64,000 nt of DNA from CAIKOD01 sp035543455 (GTDB lineage Archaea; Halobacteriota; Methanomicrobia; Methanomicrobiales; Methanospirillaceae), in the NCBI GenBank assembly GCA_035543455.1, contig DATKKE010000053.1, positions 32,379 through 96,378 of the forward strand. The letters run 5' to 3'. Position numbers and translations under genes: made by a program. This document shows positions 9,299-18,053 of the stretch, in pieces (the stretch's first letter is position 1; every line of letters begins with the position of its first letter). Below the pieces are notes generated by a model. The model was not told the DNA's origin and did no database searches. It saw only the letters and a list, made by a program, of their open reading frames with translations.

Positions 9299-9811
9299 AT
9301 GTTGTTTTCCGAGATCGTGATCGCAGGGTGTGGAAACCCCCTGTTCGCAGACGATGGATTCGGACCGGCGGTAATCGAGGAAATGCAGAAACTACAGCTT
9401 CCCGACAATGTGACGATAATTGATGCAGGTCTTGGAGGCCCGCATTTTATTTTTACGCTGCTTGATCCGGAAGTAACGAAGCGTCTCATTATCATCGATA
9501 TTGCTGATTTTGGTGGAAAACCAGGCGAAATTATTCCGCTTAAGACGGAAGATCTCCCCCCCGGAGCATACAGGGATGCCCATTCGTGGGACCTGAGCGA
9601 ACCGCTCCAGAGGATAAAAGATCAGATTGATATCACGATTATCGGATGCCAGCCAAAACGTGTTACAACCCCCGAATTTGAAATCGGGCTTTCTGATGAT
9701 GTAACAAAGGCTATTCCGGAGACTATCCGGAAAGTTTTAGAAATAATAGGGGTGAATTATGGGACTTCTATCGAATGTCTTCAGGAAAGACGATCAGCAG
9801 AAATCAGCTGA
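9299..9811 (+). CDS. frhD: Hydrogenase maturation endopeptidase FrhD
   Basis: A protein of about 170 residues of the HycI/HyaD family, which trims the C-terminus of the large subunit after nickel insertion. The motif GCGNPLFADDGFGP holds the conserved Asp of the nickel-sensing site, and a later DAHSWDLSEPL carries the usual His. The start is uncertain: GTG 9284 overlaps the frhA stop, and ATG 9299 gives the usual MLFSEIVIAG beginning. It ends 40 bp before frhG. Its place between frhA and frhG is the standard operon order. Confidence 0.9.
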   Translation: MLFSEIVIAGCGNPLFADDGFGPAVIEEMQKLQLPDNVTIIDAGLGGPHFIFTLLDPEVTKRLIIIDIADFGGKPGEIIPLKTEDLPPGAYRDAHSWDLSEPLQRIKDQIDITIIGCQPKRVTTPEFEIGLSDDVTKAIPETIRKVLEIIGVNYGTSIECLQERRSAEIS

Positions 9812-9851
9812 CGTAGTTACAAAGACAGAAACAAAAAAGGAGGTTAAGCCT

Positions 9852-10613
9852 GTGGCAGACAAGATGACAATAGGCCATGTTCACATGAGTGGATGTACTG
9901 GCTGTCTCGTGTCCTTAGCAGACAATTACGCCGGACTCTTGACGATCCTGGACAAATACGCAGACCTCGTATACGGTCTGACGCTTGCCGATGTACGCCA
10001 CATCCCGAAGATGGATGTCGCGCTCGTTGAGGGTTCTGTCTGCATTAATGACAAATTAGCAGTTGAAGAGATTAAAGAGACCAGAGAAAAGGCAGCAATT
10101 GTGGTAGCCGTCGGCGGATGCGCCAGTTACGGCAATATCACCAGGTTTGCCCGCGGCGGGCAGCAAAACCAGCCGCAGCACGAATCTTTCCTGCCAATCG
10201 GGGACCTTATTAAGGTCGACGTATATATTCCCGGTTGTGCACCGACCCCCCAGTTGATCAGGAATACTGCCCTGATGGCGTACCTGCTCCTCAAGGGAAC
10301 CAAAGAACAGAAAGACCTTGCAACCAAGTACCTGACCCCTCTGATGCTGGCGGCACAGAAAGGCACTACGGCCTGCTTCTGCGACCTGATGACGGAAGTC
10401 ATCGACCAGGGTCTTTGCATGGGATGCGGGAGCTGTGCAGCGGCATGCCCGGTCCGTGCAATTACCCACGAGATGGGCAAGCCGCAGGGGACAAGGGACC
10501 TGTGCATAAAGTGCGGAGCATGCTACAACCAGTGCCCGCGGAGCTGGTTCAGCTTCGACGTAGTACCCGAGTACGAAAGCATCCAGGAACTCATTGATAC
10601 GGTGATGAAGTGA
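9852..10613 (+). CDS. frhG: F420-reducing hydrogenase subunit gamma (small Fe-S subunit)
   Basis: The small hydrogenase subunit relays electrons from the NiFe site to FrhB. It opens with HMSGCTGCLVSLAD (proximal cluster ligands) and ends with two [4Fe-4S] motifs, CMGCGSCAAACP and CIKCGACYNQCP. I prefer GTG 9852 as start because GGAGG at 9839-9843 lies 8 bases upstream and the family begins at this point. An upstream in-frame ATG at 9759, also with a GGGGTGA site, would overlap frhD and add 31 Lys-rich residues. Confidence 0.93.
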   Translation: MADKMTIGHVHMSGCTGCLVSLADNYAGLLTILDKYADLVYGLTLADVRHIPKMDVALVEGSVCINDKLAVEEIKETREKAAIVVAVGGCASYGNITRFARGGQQNQPQHESFLPIGDLIKVDVYIPGCAPTPQLIRNTALMAYLLLKGTKEQKDLATKYLTPLMLAAQKGTTACFCDLMTEVIDQGLCMGCGSCAAACPVRAITHEMGKPQGTRDLCIKCGACYNQCPRSWFSFDVVPEYESIQELIDTVMK

Positions 10614-10623
10614 GGTGACAGAA

Positions 10624-11493
10624 ATGGGAGCAGAACTCGGCAAATACAAATCATGTGTATCAGCACGCAGCACCGACAAGGCAATCCTCGCAGGTGCTCA
10701 GGATGGGGGTATCGTTACTTCCCTGTTCGCGTTTGCACTCAGTGAGGGAATTATCGACGGGGCCATCGTTGCCGGACCAAGCGAAGATGTATGGCGCCCG
10801 CGCCCGATGGTTGCAACAACTGTTGAAGAGCTGATGGCAGCGCGCGGAACAAGGTACAACTTAAGCCCCAATATGTCCTTAATCAAGGAGGCAACCCGGA
10901 GCTACGGTCTCGACAAGGTCGGTATCGTTGGTACCCCCTGCCAGATGCAGGGACTCCGGAAGGGTCAGCTGTACCCGGTCGGCCTTCGCGACGTAGGCGA
11001 TAAGGTTGCACTCGCAATCGGTATCTTCTGTATGGAGAATTTCCCGTACCAGAGCATCGTGCAGCTAGCCGAAGACCATGCGGGGATGAAACTGGAGTCC
11101 GTCAAGAAGATGGAGATCGGTAAGGGCAAATTCACATTCATGGGCGAGCGCGGACAGGTCGTCCAGCTGCCGCTCAAAGTTACCCACAAGTACGAGCAGC
11201 CCGGATGTCACGTCTGCCTCGACTATGTGGCAAACCTCGCCGATATATCCACCGGATCAGTCGGAAGCGCCGACGGATGGAGCACTGTCTTTGTCAGGTC
11301 GAAGAAGGGAGACGATATCTGGGCAAAGGCAATGGCCGCGGGATGCTTTGAGACAAAGCCGATCGACCAGGTCAAGCCAGGTCTTGAGCTTGTCAGCAAG
11401 CTGGCAAACGAAAAGATCACCAAGAACCAGAAGACCGTCGACGAGAGAAAAACCTTCGGTGTCGGCAAGGGACTCCGCAGTCCATATATCTAA
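10624..11493 (+). CDS. frhB: F420-reducing hydrogenase subunit beta (FAD/F420 site)
   Basis: A 289-residue FrhB with the family segments GAQDGGIVTSL, ARGTRYN, GTPCQMQGLRK and a C-terminal Cys motif in HVCLDYVANLADIS. It binds FAD and one [4Fe-4S] cluster and reduces F420. The same domain occurs in FdhB at 56.3-57.5 kb. The ATG at 10624 follows GAGGTGA, which overlaps the frhG stop. Last gene of the operon; a T-rich tract follows. Confidence 0.94.
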   Translation: MGAELGKYKSCVSARSTDKAILAGAQDGGIVTSLFAFALSEGIIDGAIVAGPSEDVWRPRPMVATTVEELMAARGTRYNLSPNMSLIKEATRSYGLDKVGIVGTPCQMQGLRKGQLYPVGLRDVGDKVALAIGIFCMENFPYQSIVQLAEDHAGMKLESVKKMEIGKGKFTFMGERGQVVQLPLKVTHKYEQPGCHVCLDYVANLADISTGSVGSADGWSTVFVRSKKGDDIWAKAMAAGCFETKPIDQVKPGLELVSKLANEKITKNQKTVDERKTFGVGKGLRSPYI

Positions 11494-11495
11494 TC

Positions 11496-11520
11496 TTTTT
11501 TATTTCTCCGGTCTTTTCTA
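11496..11520 (+). terminator. T-rich terminator after frhB
   Basis: CTTTTTTATTT followed by TCTTTTCT directly after the frhB stop. Archaeal transcription typically ends on such T tracts without a strong hairpin. No gene is evident between here and 11680. Confidence 0.45.
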
Positions 11521-11680
11521 AAAAATTAACGGTAATTACGGACTGTTAAATATCAGCTATTCGTTCAAGCGGGAGCCCATTTCCAATGCTCTCAAACCTA
11601 TAAAGCGGGTTCATCATCTACCAAATTCCTCAATGAAGAGGAGAGAATCCGCAATTTCGAAATTTGTTTAACGACCGGTT

Positions 11681-12004
11681 TTATTCAAATTTTTTCCAGA
11701 ACGATTTCCTGTACCGGGTCTGGGCCGGGTTCTCTTTTGGAGTCGCTTCGCCAGGCTCCGGCTTATATCTGTCAGGGTGCATCAGGGCATCGATGCATTC
11801 GTCTGGTATCGAAAAACAATCACCTTCGCAGGTACGCTGTCCGGTCTTATTCGCATTGCGTGGTTTTTCCAGCTTTTCAATCCTTTTCGTCACTGCATCG
11901 ATCTTCTTTCCCTGCTGATCGATCACCGACAGTATTTCATTTAATTTTGAAAGGATCTGTTCTTCTGTTGTCTCCGGGTCGGTCACGATTATCCCCCTTG
12001 TCAT
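11681..12004 (-). CDS. Small coiled-coil protein, unknown function
   Basis: A 107-residue protein. Residues ~14-50 (EEQILSKLNEILSVIDQQGK) form a predicted coiled coil, followed by a Cys-containing segment (RTCEGDCFSIPDECID) and a charged tail. I recognise no family. It starts inside the 3' end of thiI (68-bp overlap in another frame), with GGGAGA ahead of the ATG, so it is probably the last gene of the metX-thiI operon. The heptad pattern and ribosome site favour a real gene, but this is not certain. Confidence 0.5.
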   Translation of the reverse strand: MTRGIIVTDPETTEEQILSKLNEILSVIDQQGKKIDAVTKRIEKLEKPRNANKTGQRTCEGDCFSIPDECIDALMHPDRYKPEPGEATPKENPAQTRYRKSFWKKFE

Positions 12005-13115
12005 TTGTCTCCCGTCCTATTATCTCTTCCAGTCCGGTGATAAGCCCCAGGTCTGCCTTTGTGGAAGGCCCTTTCGGGACCGCTCCGCATCCCTTCGCCT
12101 TGCTTATGGAAATCTGGAATGTACCGAGCTTTCGGGCAATCCTAATCGTATCTTCTTTATCGAAGCCAATCAGGGGCCGGTAAACCGGCAGTTCTGCGGC
12201 ATCGTCGAGCACGATAAGGTTATCGAGTGTCTGCGATGCAACCTGACCAAGGGATTCCCCTGTAACGATTCCTTTCGCACCATGCATCCGCGCAAATTCT
12301 ACGGCCAGCCGGTACATCCTGCGTTTGCAGAGAAGACAGGTGTACTTGATTTCGTCTTCCCTGACAAGTATTTTTTTTGCCCTTGAAAGGTAATCGTCCT
12401 CGATTACGATGAGATCGATACCTGGCTGCCACGGCTTTAAGCTCTCAATGACATTTCTGGCCCTCATCAAATTGGTTTCGTCAAGAAATTCGGCCAGGGC
12501 CACAAAAACCGGGATAATCCGGCAGCCGCGTTTCATCATCATCCATGCAGCGACAGGGGAATCGATGCCTCCGGATACCAGGGCGACGAGCGTCCCTTCA
12601 ACACCGAGCGGGAGTCCTCCGGCCCCGGGAAAAACGTGATCATAAATGTAACACCGATCCTCCCGGATCTCGATGAAAATCTCTTTTTCCGGATTGGAAA
12701 GGTCGGTTTTTATTTCAGGATAATGTGTTCTGACCAGGTCACCAAGCCGGACTGCCATTTCCTGCGACTTAAAATCATGGGCCCCGACCCGTTTGATACG
12801 CAAGGCGAAGCTTCCCGCGTTGGAAAGGCCGGATTTCTCACAAAACCTGAGGAGTGAAGGTTCCAGATCGCCGAGGCTACAGGGATGGGTTTCTGAGAAC
12901 GAAACAATGCCAAATACTTTATTGAGAATATCAGGTTTCACATCGCCTGAAAGCCAGATACGACCGCGGGAGCTTTTTGTCGCCACCCCGGGCAGCACGT
13001 TCCTGATATTTGCCATGAGGACCTGTTCCCATTCGCGGCGCACGGGATCTGATTTGAGGAAGATCTCCGAATACCGGACAATCCACTGGGTAGTACCTTC
13101 CTCGTTACGGTTCAT
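11937..13115 (-). CDS. thiI: tRNA 4-thiouridine synthetase ThiI
   Basis: A 392-residue protein with an N-terminal ferredoxin-like region, a THUMP domain (~60-165) and a PP-loop ATPase with SGGIDSP at 181-187. There is no C-terminal rhodanese domain, as is usual for archaeal ThiI. The CLLCKRRMY segment (~270) provides a Cys pair, and another Cys is in KAKGCGAVP. It activates U8 of tRNA for sulfur insertion. RBS AGGGA precedes the start. It lies 52 bp after DUF1894 on the same strand, so a sulfur-related tRNA-modification gene is probably co-transcribed from the metX promoter. Confidence 0.88.
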   Translation of the reverse strand: MNRNEEGTTQWIVRYSEIFLKSDPVRREWEQVLMANIRNVLPGVATKSSRGRIWLSGDVKPDILNKVFGIVSFSETHPCSLGDLEPSLLRFCEKSGLSNAGSFALRIKRVGAHDFKSQEMAVRLGDLVRTHYPEIKTDLSNPEKEIFIEIREDRCYIYDHVFPGAGGLPLGVEGTLVALVSGGIDSPVAAWMMMKRGCRIIPVFVALAEFLDETNLMRARNVIESLKPWQPGIDLIVIEDDYLSRAKKILVREDEIKYTCLLCKRRMYRLAVEFARMHGAKGIVTGESLGQVASQTLDNLIVLDDAAELPVYRPLIGFDKEDTIRIARKLGTFQISISKAKGCGAVPKGPSTKADLGLITGLEEIIGRETNDKGDNRDRPGDNRRTDPFKIK

Positions 13116-13167
13116 GGTATTCCCTGACTGACAGACCCGGGAAAAATTCCCAAATATTTTTCCTGCT

Positions 13168-13452
13168 CTACCTGGCAGGCTGTTTCCTGGCCCTTAACTT
13201 CTCAATTTCTTCCGGACATGCAATTTTAAGAAGGAATGTACCGTAGCAGGGCTTGGTAAATGGAAAGATGATATCTTCCCCGTCGATACCGATGGCAATC
13301 GGTGGAACCCCGATCATATACTTGTCGAACATACGGTAACCGGGTTCGACAAAATGGACCTCGCTGAAATGGCTTTCCACATATTCACGACATTCTTTGA
13401 AAGATGCTCCCGATAGGATCACCTCTTTATTCATGTCTTCTATGCATGCCAT
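13168..13452 (-). CDS. DUF1894 family protein
   Basis: A 94-residue methanogen protein with FKECREYVESHF, PGYRMFDKYMIGVPP and FPFTKPCYGTFLL, which I recognise as DUF1894. Function unknown. The chosen start (MACIEDMN) overlaps the end of the DUF1890 gene by 13 bp; a second Met six codons later is possible. DUF1890 and DUF1894 side by side is, as I recall, common in methanogens, suggesting a shared role. Two Cys are conserved-looking (KECRE, KPCYG). Confidence 0.75.
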   Translation of the reverse strand: MACIEDMNKEVILSGASFKECREYVESHFSEVHFVEPGYRMFDKYMIGVPPIAIGIDGEDIIFPFTKPCYGTFLLKIACPEEIEKLRARKQPAR

Positions 13453-13913
13453 CCGAACACCACATCCATCTTCTTTTTAAGTTCTGTCGGATTGTGTACT
13501 GCTTTTTCAACAATTTTTTCACAGGGAAATTCTATCTGCCCTGCAAGGCTTTCCGCATTCCTGCCAAATACAATTACTATAAGGCGTCCCTTTATAATAT
13601 ATGCAGTAGTCGCGGCATACGATATCCCGGCGTCATTGTGGGCAAAAACGATGCACAGACCGGGATCTCGTTTCTTTTCGACCAGGTCCCCGATAGTCCT
13701 GTCAAGGTTTAAGACTTTTTTGACATACAGGCGATCCGGATCTGAAATTCTTATGAGCTTGATCACCGCTTCGTTCCCTGCTACCGCTACATCAAAACCC
13801 TGTTTCGCGAGCTGGTATGCTGTGTAGACTGCGATACCCATCTGGACGGGCACTTCGGGACAACCCAGGAGAAGAAGTGCTTCATTATGAGCTGGATTTG
13901 GTTGTTCAGTCAT
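13440..13913 (-). CDS. DUF1890 family protein
   Basis: A 157-residue soluble protein. LLLLGCPEVPVQMGIAVYTA near the N-terminus and a later VFAHNDAGISYAATT are typical of DUF1890, a methanogen-restricted family of unknown function with a Rossmann-like alternation. Its ATG overlaps the stop of the upstream editing-domain gene (ATGA), implying translational coupling. It lies in the metX operon, so a link to sulfur or methionine metabolism is an inference from position only. Confidence 0.72.
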   Translation of the reverse strand: MTEQPNPAHNEALLLLGCPEVPVQMGIAVYTAYQLAKQGFDVAVAGNEAVIKLIRISDPDRLYVKKVLNLDRTIGDLVEKKRDPGLCIVFAHNDAGISYAATTAYIIKGRLIVIVFGRNAESLAGQIEFPCEKIVEKAVHNPTELKKKMDVVFGWHA

Positions 13914-14467
13914 TGTTTATCCCCTGCTGTGCCTGGAAGTATTTTCCCGCGGCCTGACGGCCCATTGCTCCCCGGCAGACAGACGGGAAGATCTGCGGTC
14001 CGTATAGGATTATTGCAGTAAGGACAGTTAAAATCACATTCGCAACCTTCGTACGGGCATATGGTCATCGAAAGATCTGCAAGGGGATGTCCCTTGCTTT
14101 TAATCTCGAATTCTTTATACCATCCGAATGGCGCCCTTCTGACCTCCACACCATTGCCCTTCAAACGGTCGGCCAACCCGGTCAGGACCGCAAGCGCAGT
14201 CTTTGGTGAAGAAAGCGTACTGGTAAGGTGGGCATAAGGAAACACCATCACCCGGTTGACTTTAAGCCATGCGAGCCTTTGCATTATGTTTCTCGTGGCA
14301 CTTAGTACCACGTAATCCGGATTCTTCTCGTCCATCTGTTCCACTGAACAAAACAGGACGACGCAGTCCTGCATTTCATCCTTCCTGACGAGGATCTCCT
14401 CCGCAGCAGGGGTTTTTTTTGTCGCCCGGTATTTAATCAGGTCCGAATGAACGGAAAGAATTCTCAT
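13910..14467 (-). CDS. Free-standing archaeal ThrRS-type editing domain with Cys-rich tail
   Basis: A 185-residue protein. Residues 1-~140 match the N-terminal editing domain of archaeal threonyl-tRNA synthetase (MRILSVHSDLIKY, VFPYAHLTSTLSSP, RAPFGWYKEFEIKSKGHPL), a D-aminoacyl-tRNA deacylase-like fold that clears Ser-tRNA(Thr). No synthetase part follows. Instead there is a tail with five Cys (CPYEGCECDFNCPYC) that could bind zinc or an Fe-S cluster. It overlaps metX upstream and DUF1890 downstream by 4 bp each. The substrate is unknown; its operon suggests a link to sulfur amino acid metabolism or mischarged tRNA. Confidence 0.75.
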   Translation of the reverse strand: MRILSVHSDLIKYRATKKTPAAEEILVRKDEMQDCVVLFCSVEQMDEKNPDYVVLSATRNIMQRLAWLKVNRVMVFPYAHLTSTLSSPKTALAVLTGLADRLKGNGVEVRRAPFGWYKEFEIKSKGHPLADLSMTICPYEGCECDFNCPYCNNPIRTADLPVCLPGSNGPSGRGKILPGTAGDKQ

Positions 14468-15939
14468 TCATACCGCCCGATCAGGGTGCTGATCATCTCG
14501 CTCGAGATAATTCCGATCACCTTTCTTTCCTCGTCAATGACAGGCAGGGCCGATATTGTATGATCTTCCATCTTCTTCGCGGCTATTTCGATGGTATCTC
14601 CGGGATCCGCTGAAATTACATCCCGGGACATAATTTCTTCCAGGCCGTGGTGTCCACGGGCAACCGCTTTTGCGATATCCCACGATGTAACAATGCCGGT
14701 GATGGTTCCCTGGCTTGAAAGCACAGGAAGGTGGTTGATCTCTTTTGTGATCATCAGCTCCGCGGTGTTGGAAATACTCGTACCCTCAGCAACTGTCGGG
14801 ACATCCCTGTTCATGATATCGCGGACGAGCGTATGGTTGAGAAACCGGGAGATGTGATAGGTCAGTTGTCCGGATTCCAGCAGGAAGGCATCGTGACCGA
14901 AATTTGACCTGATCTCGGTATATTGCACGTCGCAATTATTGGCAACCAGTGCCTGCACGATGTCTTTCGACTGGTAAGGGGGATACAGCCAGTCTGATGT
15001 GACAGATATTACCAGGAATGATGATTTAACACCCAAAAAACCTTCAATAAGGGACCCGTTTTTTGAAATATCGAAATAATCAATTGCTTTGGTGATATAA
15101 AGGTAAGAATTCGCATCAAACCTTTTTGTGAATACATCTCCCTGGTGATGCAGGTAGCTCTCGACACTGAAATCCGTTGAAAAGTCGAAACCCACTTTTT
15201 CCTTGTCCTGCAGGTTCCTCCCGAATTTTTCGTGCATCGACTGGTCTGAAAGATAGGTGATATGCCCCACCATTCTTGCGAGAGAAAGTCCCCGGACAGG
15301 CACGGCACCTCCATAATATTCACCGTTATTCCAGGCCGGGTCGGATATTATGGCTTTTCTACCTACCTCATTGAAGGCGATCTGTTGCGGGGTCGAAGCT
15401 CCGGTGGTTGCAATAACAACTGCCTTTTTTACCATATCAGGATAGGATATACTCCATTGGAGGACCTGCATCCCACCCATCGACCCGCCCGCTACGCAGA
15501 AGAGCTGGGAAATACCCAGGTATTCAATCAGGTGCTCCTGGGCTTTCACGATATCAGTGATGGTAATGACAGGAAATGAAATGCCGTATGGTTTTCCGGT
15601 TTCCGGATTGATCGAGGACGGCCCGGTTGAACCACGGCAGCCACCGATAATGTTGGAACAGATAACACAGTAACGGTCGGTATCAAACGCTTTTCCCGGC
15701 CCTATTACAGAATCCCACCAGCCGGACCGGTCTTCTCCTTCATGCCCCCCGGCAGCATGGGCATCACCTGACAGAGCATGGCAGATCAGGATCGCATTGC
15801 TTTTTTGCCGGTTCAGTTTTCCGTATTGTTCATACGCGATGGTGACATCACGAAGTACAGCCCCTGATTCGAGAACAAGGTCAGATTTAAGCTTGAAATA
15901 CCTGGTTTTTACCATGCCAACCGATCCCTTGCCTATCAT
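14464..15939 (-). CDS. metX: Homoserine O-acetyltransferase MetX fused to two CBS domains
   Basis: A 491-residue protein. Residues 1-~370 are the alpha/beta-hydrolase MetX: nucleophile Ser153 in GGSMGG, CHALSGDAH near 53-61, and the late SNFGHDAFLLE carrying the catalytic His. Residues ~375-491 hold a CBS pair (VRDIMNRDVPTVAEG; EEIMSRDVISADPG), a regulatory module that often binds adenosyl ligands, so feedback by SAM or a nucleotide is plausible. It makes O-acetylhomoserine, the substrate of MetY at 24.7 kb. The ATG follows GAGGGGG. First gene of a minus-strand operon; a palindromic operator lies ~125 bp upstream. Confidence 0.92.
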   Translation of the reverse strand: MIGKGSVGMVKTRYFKLKSDLVLESGAVLRDVTIAYEQYGKLNRQKSNAILICHALSGDAHAAGGHEGEDRSGWWDSVIGPGKAFDTDRYCVICSNIIGGCRGSTGPSSINPETGKPYGISFPVITITDIVKAQEHLIEYLGISQLFCVAGGSMGGMQVLQWSISYPDMVKKAVVIATTGASTPQQIAFNEVGRKAIISDPAWNNGEYYGGAVPVRGLSLARMVGHITYLSDQSMHEKFGRNLQDKEKVGFDFSTDFSVESYLHHQGDVFTKRFDANSYLYITKAIDYFDISKNGSLIEGFLGVKSSFLVISVTSDWLYPPYQSKDIVQALVANNCDVQYTEIRSNFGHDAFLLESGQLTYHISRFLNHTLVRDIMNRDVPTVAEGTSISNTAELMITKEINHLPVLSSQGTITGIVTSWDIAKAVARGHHGLEEIMSRDVISADPGDTIEIAAKKMEDHTISALPVIDEERKVIGIISSEMISTLIGRYE

Positions 15940-16064
15940 GAACGGACCCCCTCTGGTTTCATGATATTCCTGCCTGTTCTCTCTGGCAACATAGTCGATC
16001 TCCCGTATGCAAATGAAATCCGATTTTTTCCTTTATTCTCAGATACCCTTGAACCATTCATTAA

Positions 16065-16078
16065 TTCACAATTGTGAA
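16065..16078. promoter_or_regulatory. Cysteine-regulon operator 1 (metX promoter)
   Basis: A perfect palindrome, TTCACAATTGTGAA, extended to 16 bp with flanking A/T. On the minus strand it is 31 bp (centre to centre) downstream of a TATA-like TTTTATAG at 16100-16107. It lies in the 535-bp gap between metX and the divergent desulfurase-like gene; the remainder of that gap holds only operator 2 and promoters. Confidence 0.75.
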
Positions 16079-16415
16079 TATATAGTAATTGCAGGATCCT
16101 ATAAAAGAGTTGTCATTGCCGATCTGTGCCCGTATTTCCATACCGGATATGCATAATTCCTGCAAAAATGACTCCGCAATGTATCAGATTGAGGGGTCAT
16201 CCGAATGAGATCCTAGAATTTTCGCGGATGCCAAAACAGTCGGAGCAATTCTGAACATACATGTACCCTTATCCAGAATGGATCCGGGCATTTGATATTT
16301 CCCCGGTCAGGAGCGATTTATCAGCAGCCCGCCCCGAAGGCGATAATGTCTCCATTTCGATTCCCGACCCGAAAACAGCTTATATATATTGGCAAATCAA
16401 ACATGGAAGAAGAAC

Positions 16416-16429
16416 TTCACAATTGAGAA
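16416..16429. promoter_or_regulatory. Cysteine-regulon operator 2 (desulfurase-like gene promoter)
   Basis: TTCACAATTGAGAA, one mismatch from the palindrome. It is 37 bp downstream of the TATA box TATATATAT (16381-16389) and 45 bp before the start at 16475, so it would cover the transcription start. Confidence 0.65.
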
Positions 16430-16474
16430 TTCTTATGCCCATGAAAATTCCAAATACACACCAGGGAATGTCCA

Positions 16475-17626
16475 ATGGACCGACCACTTGTTTATCTCAA
16501 TAACGCGGCGACATCGTGGCCAAAGCCGGATTGCGTAACTGAAATTGTGCAGAGAGTGCTCGCTATGCCATGTCACGAGACCGGACGTTCTTCGATGTGC
16601 GATTTTATAGATTATCCATCGGAGGCCAGGAATGGTATATCCCGTCTGCTGGGGACGGCAGATCCGGACCACGTGGTATTCACCCAGAATGCAACGGATT
16701 CCTTAAACATTCTCATCCATGGTTTTGTAAAGCAGCACCCGGGTCAGTTTCACGTGATCACAACGGACCTTGAACATAACTCGGTCTTACGACCGCTCGC
16801 AACGCTCCGCCAGGAAGGCAGGATCTCATTAACTGTCCTCAAATCCGACAAGGATTTCCATATAACTCCTGAACTGATAGACCCCGAAGTCAGGAGCGAC
16901 ACGAGGCTCGTTGTCATGAACCATGGCAGTAACGTTGTAGGGTCAGTCCAGGATATCAGGGATATCGGATCCCTCCTTCACGAGAAGGGAATTTTTTTCA
17001 TCGTTGACGGCGCCCAGACGCTCGGTCAGACCACCATTGACATTTCGGACGGTTCTGTCGATGCATTCGCGTTCACGGGTCATAAATACCTGTTCGGGAT
17101 GCAGGGTACAGGAGGTTTTTATCTCAATGAACCACATGAGGTGGCATCAACCAAACAGGGAGGCACAGGTGCAGATTCGAGAAACCTTTTTCACCCCGAA
17201 GACATGCCCCTGAAATATGAAGCAGGTACCGCAAATTATCCTGGTATTGCATCACTCCACGCCGGGATCACGTACGTGGAAGCGGCAGGGATCGACAGGA
17301 TCGAAGCCCATACCATGGATTTATGCCGGTACCTGACCCGTTCAATCCGGCAGGAGCCCGGTGTAACTATCGACAATGAAAAACCGGAACTGCCCGTTAT
17401 ATCCTTCAATATCCGGAACCTGGATAATGAAGATGCAGGACTGATACTTGCCCGTGCCTATAATATCATTACGAGGACCGGATTGCATTGCGCTCCCCTC
17501 ATTCATGAGAGGCTCAATGAGGGGACAGGCAGCATCAGGCTCTCTTTGTCGTTACAGAATACCAGGGAGCAGTGCGATATTGCTCTCAATGCCCTCCACG
17601 AAGTGATACCCGGTGCAGATAATTAG
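16475..17626 (+). CDS. Cysteine desulfurase-like class V aminotransferase
   Basis: A 383-residue PLP enzyme of the SufS/CsdA type. It has YLNNAATSWPKP at the N-terminus, His101 over the ring, VDGAQT (Asp178), the PLP lysine Lys204 in TGHKYLFG, and Cys339 in TRTGLHCAPL at the position of the persulfide Cys. Desulfurases release sulfur from cysteine for Fe-S clusters and thio-modifications; the reverse direction or selenocysteine cannot be excluded. It stands behind operator 2 and overlaps the start of the next gene, with which it is probably coupled. Confidence 0.82.
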   Translation: MDRPLVYLNNAATSWPKPDCVTEIVQRVLAMPCHETGRSSMCDFIDYPSEARNGISRLLGTADPDHVVFTQNATDSLNILIHGFVKQHPGQFHVITTDLEHNSVLRPLATLRQEGRISLTVLKSDKDFHITPELIDPEVRSDTRLVVMNHGSNVVGSVQDIRDIGSLLHEKGIFFIVDGAQTLGQTTIDISDGSVDAFAFTGHKYLFGMQGTGGFYLNEPHEVASTKQGGTGADSRNLFHPEDMPLKYEAGTANYPGIASLHAGITYVEAAGIDRIEAHTMDLCRYLTRSIRQEPGVTIDNEKPELPVISFNIRNLDNEDAGLILARAYNIITRTGLHCAPLIHERLNEGTGSIRLSLSLQNTREQCDIALNALHEVIPGADN

Positions 17627-17984
17627 CGTGCGTAAATCCCGGCGCTGTATTGACGGCACAGTACTTCGCGAATACATGGTTGATGAACCGGTGCCTGGGA
17701 ACATAATCACCTATCTGGAACAGTTCGGATCGGTAAAAGTCCTTGCGGACATGGCACAACCGTTTTACACCTTCAGGATGGCAGATTATTTCAATATCAA
17801 AGGGATGGTGGATGATACGACAATGTTTGTCCGTTATCAGCCCGAATTCATGCCCCATACCGAGATTCTCTTTACTCATCTCATTTCAGGGTTCGATACA
17901 GGGAACTCGGACCTGGAATCTATCAGGGAACAACATGACGAGCTTATTCGAAAAATAACTTCTGCGGCCTCTGAAATCCCTTGA
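17613..17984 (+). CDS. Unknown protein coupled to the desulfurase-like gene
   Basis: A 123-residue soluble protein with a GTG start that overlaps the end of the desulfurase-like gene by 14 bp. It has a basic, Cys-containing start (SVRKSRRCIDG) and a mixed alpha/beta pattern with a DTTMFVRYQP segment and a helical C-terminus (SIREQHDELIRKI). I do not recognise the family. Its tight coupling suggests a partner or regulator of the PLP enzyme. It converges on the DUF5591 gene. Confidence 0.6.
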   Translation: MQIISVRKSRRCIDGTVLREYMVDEPVPGNIITYLEQFGSVKVLADMAQPFYTFRMADYFNIKGMVDDTTMFVRYQPEFMPHTEILFTHLISGFDTGNSDLESIREQHDELIRKITSAASEIP

Positions 17985-18053
17985 AATTCCAGACCGGAAG
18001 GGGATGAGAGCCTGACCACTCCGTTTCCGGATTGTGCTTCCCATTTCTGATAG

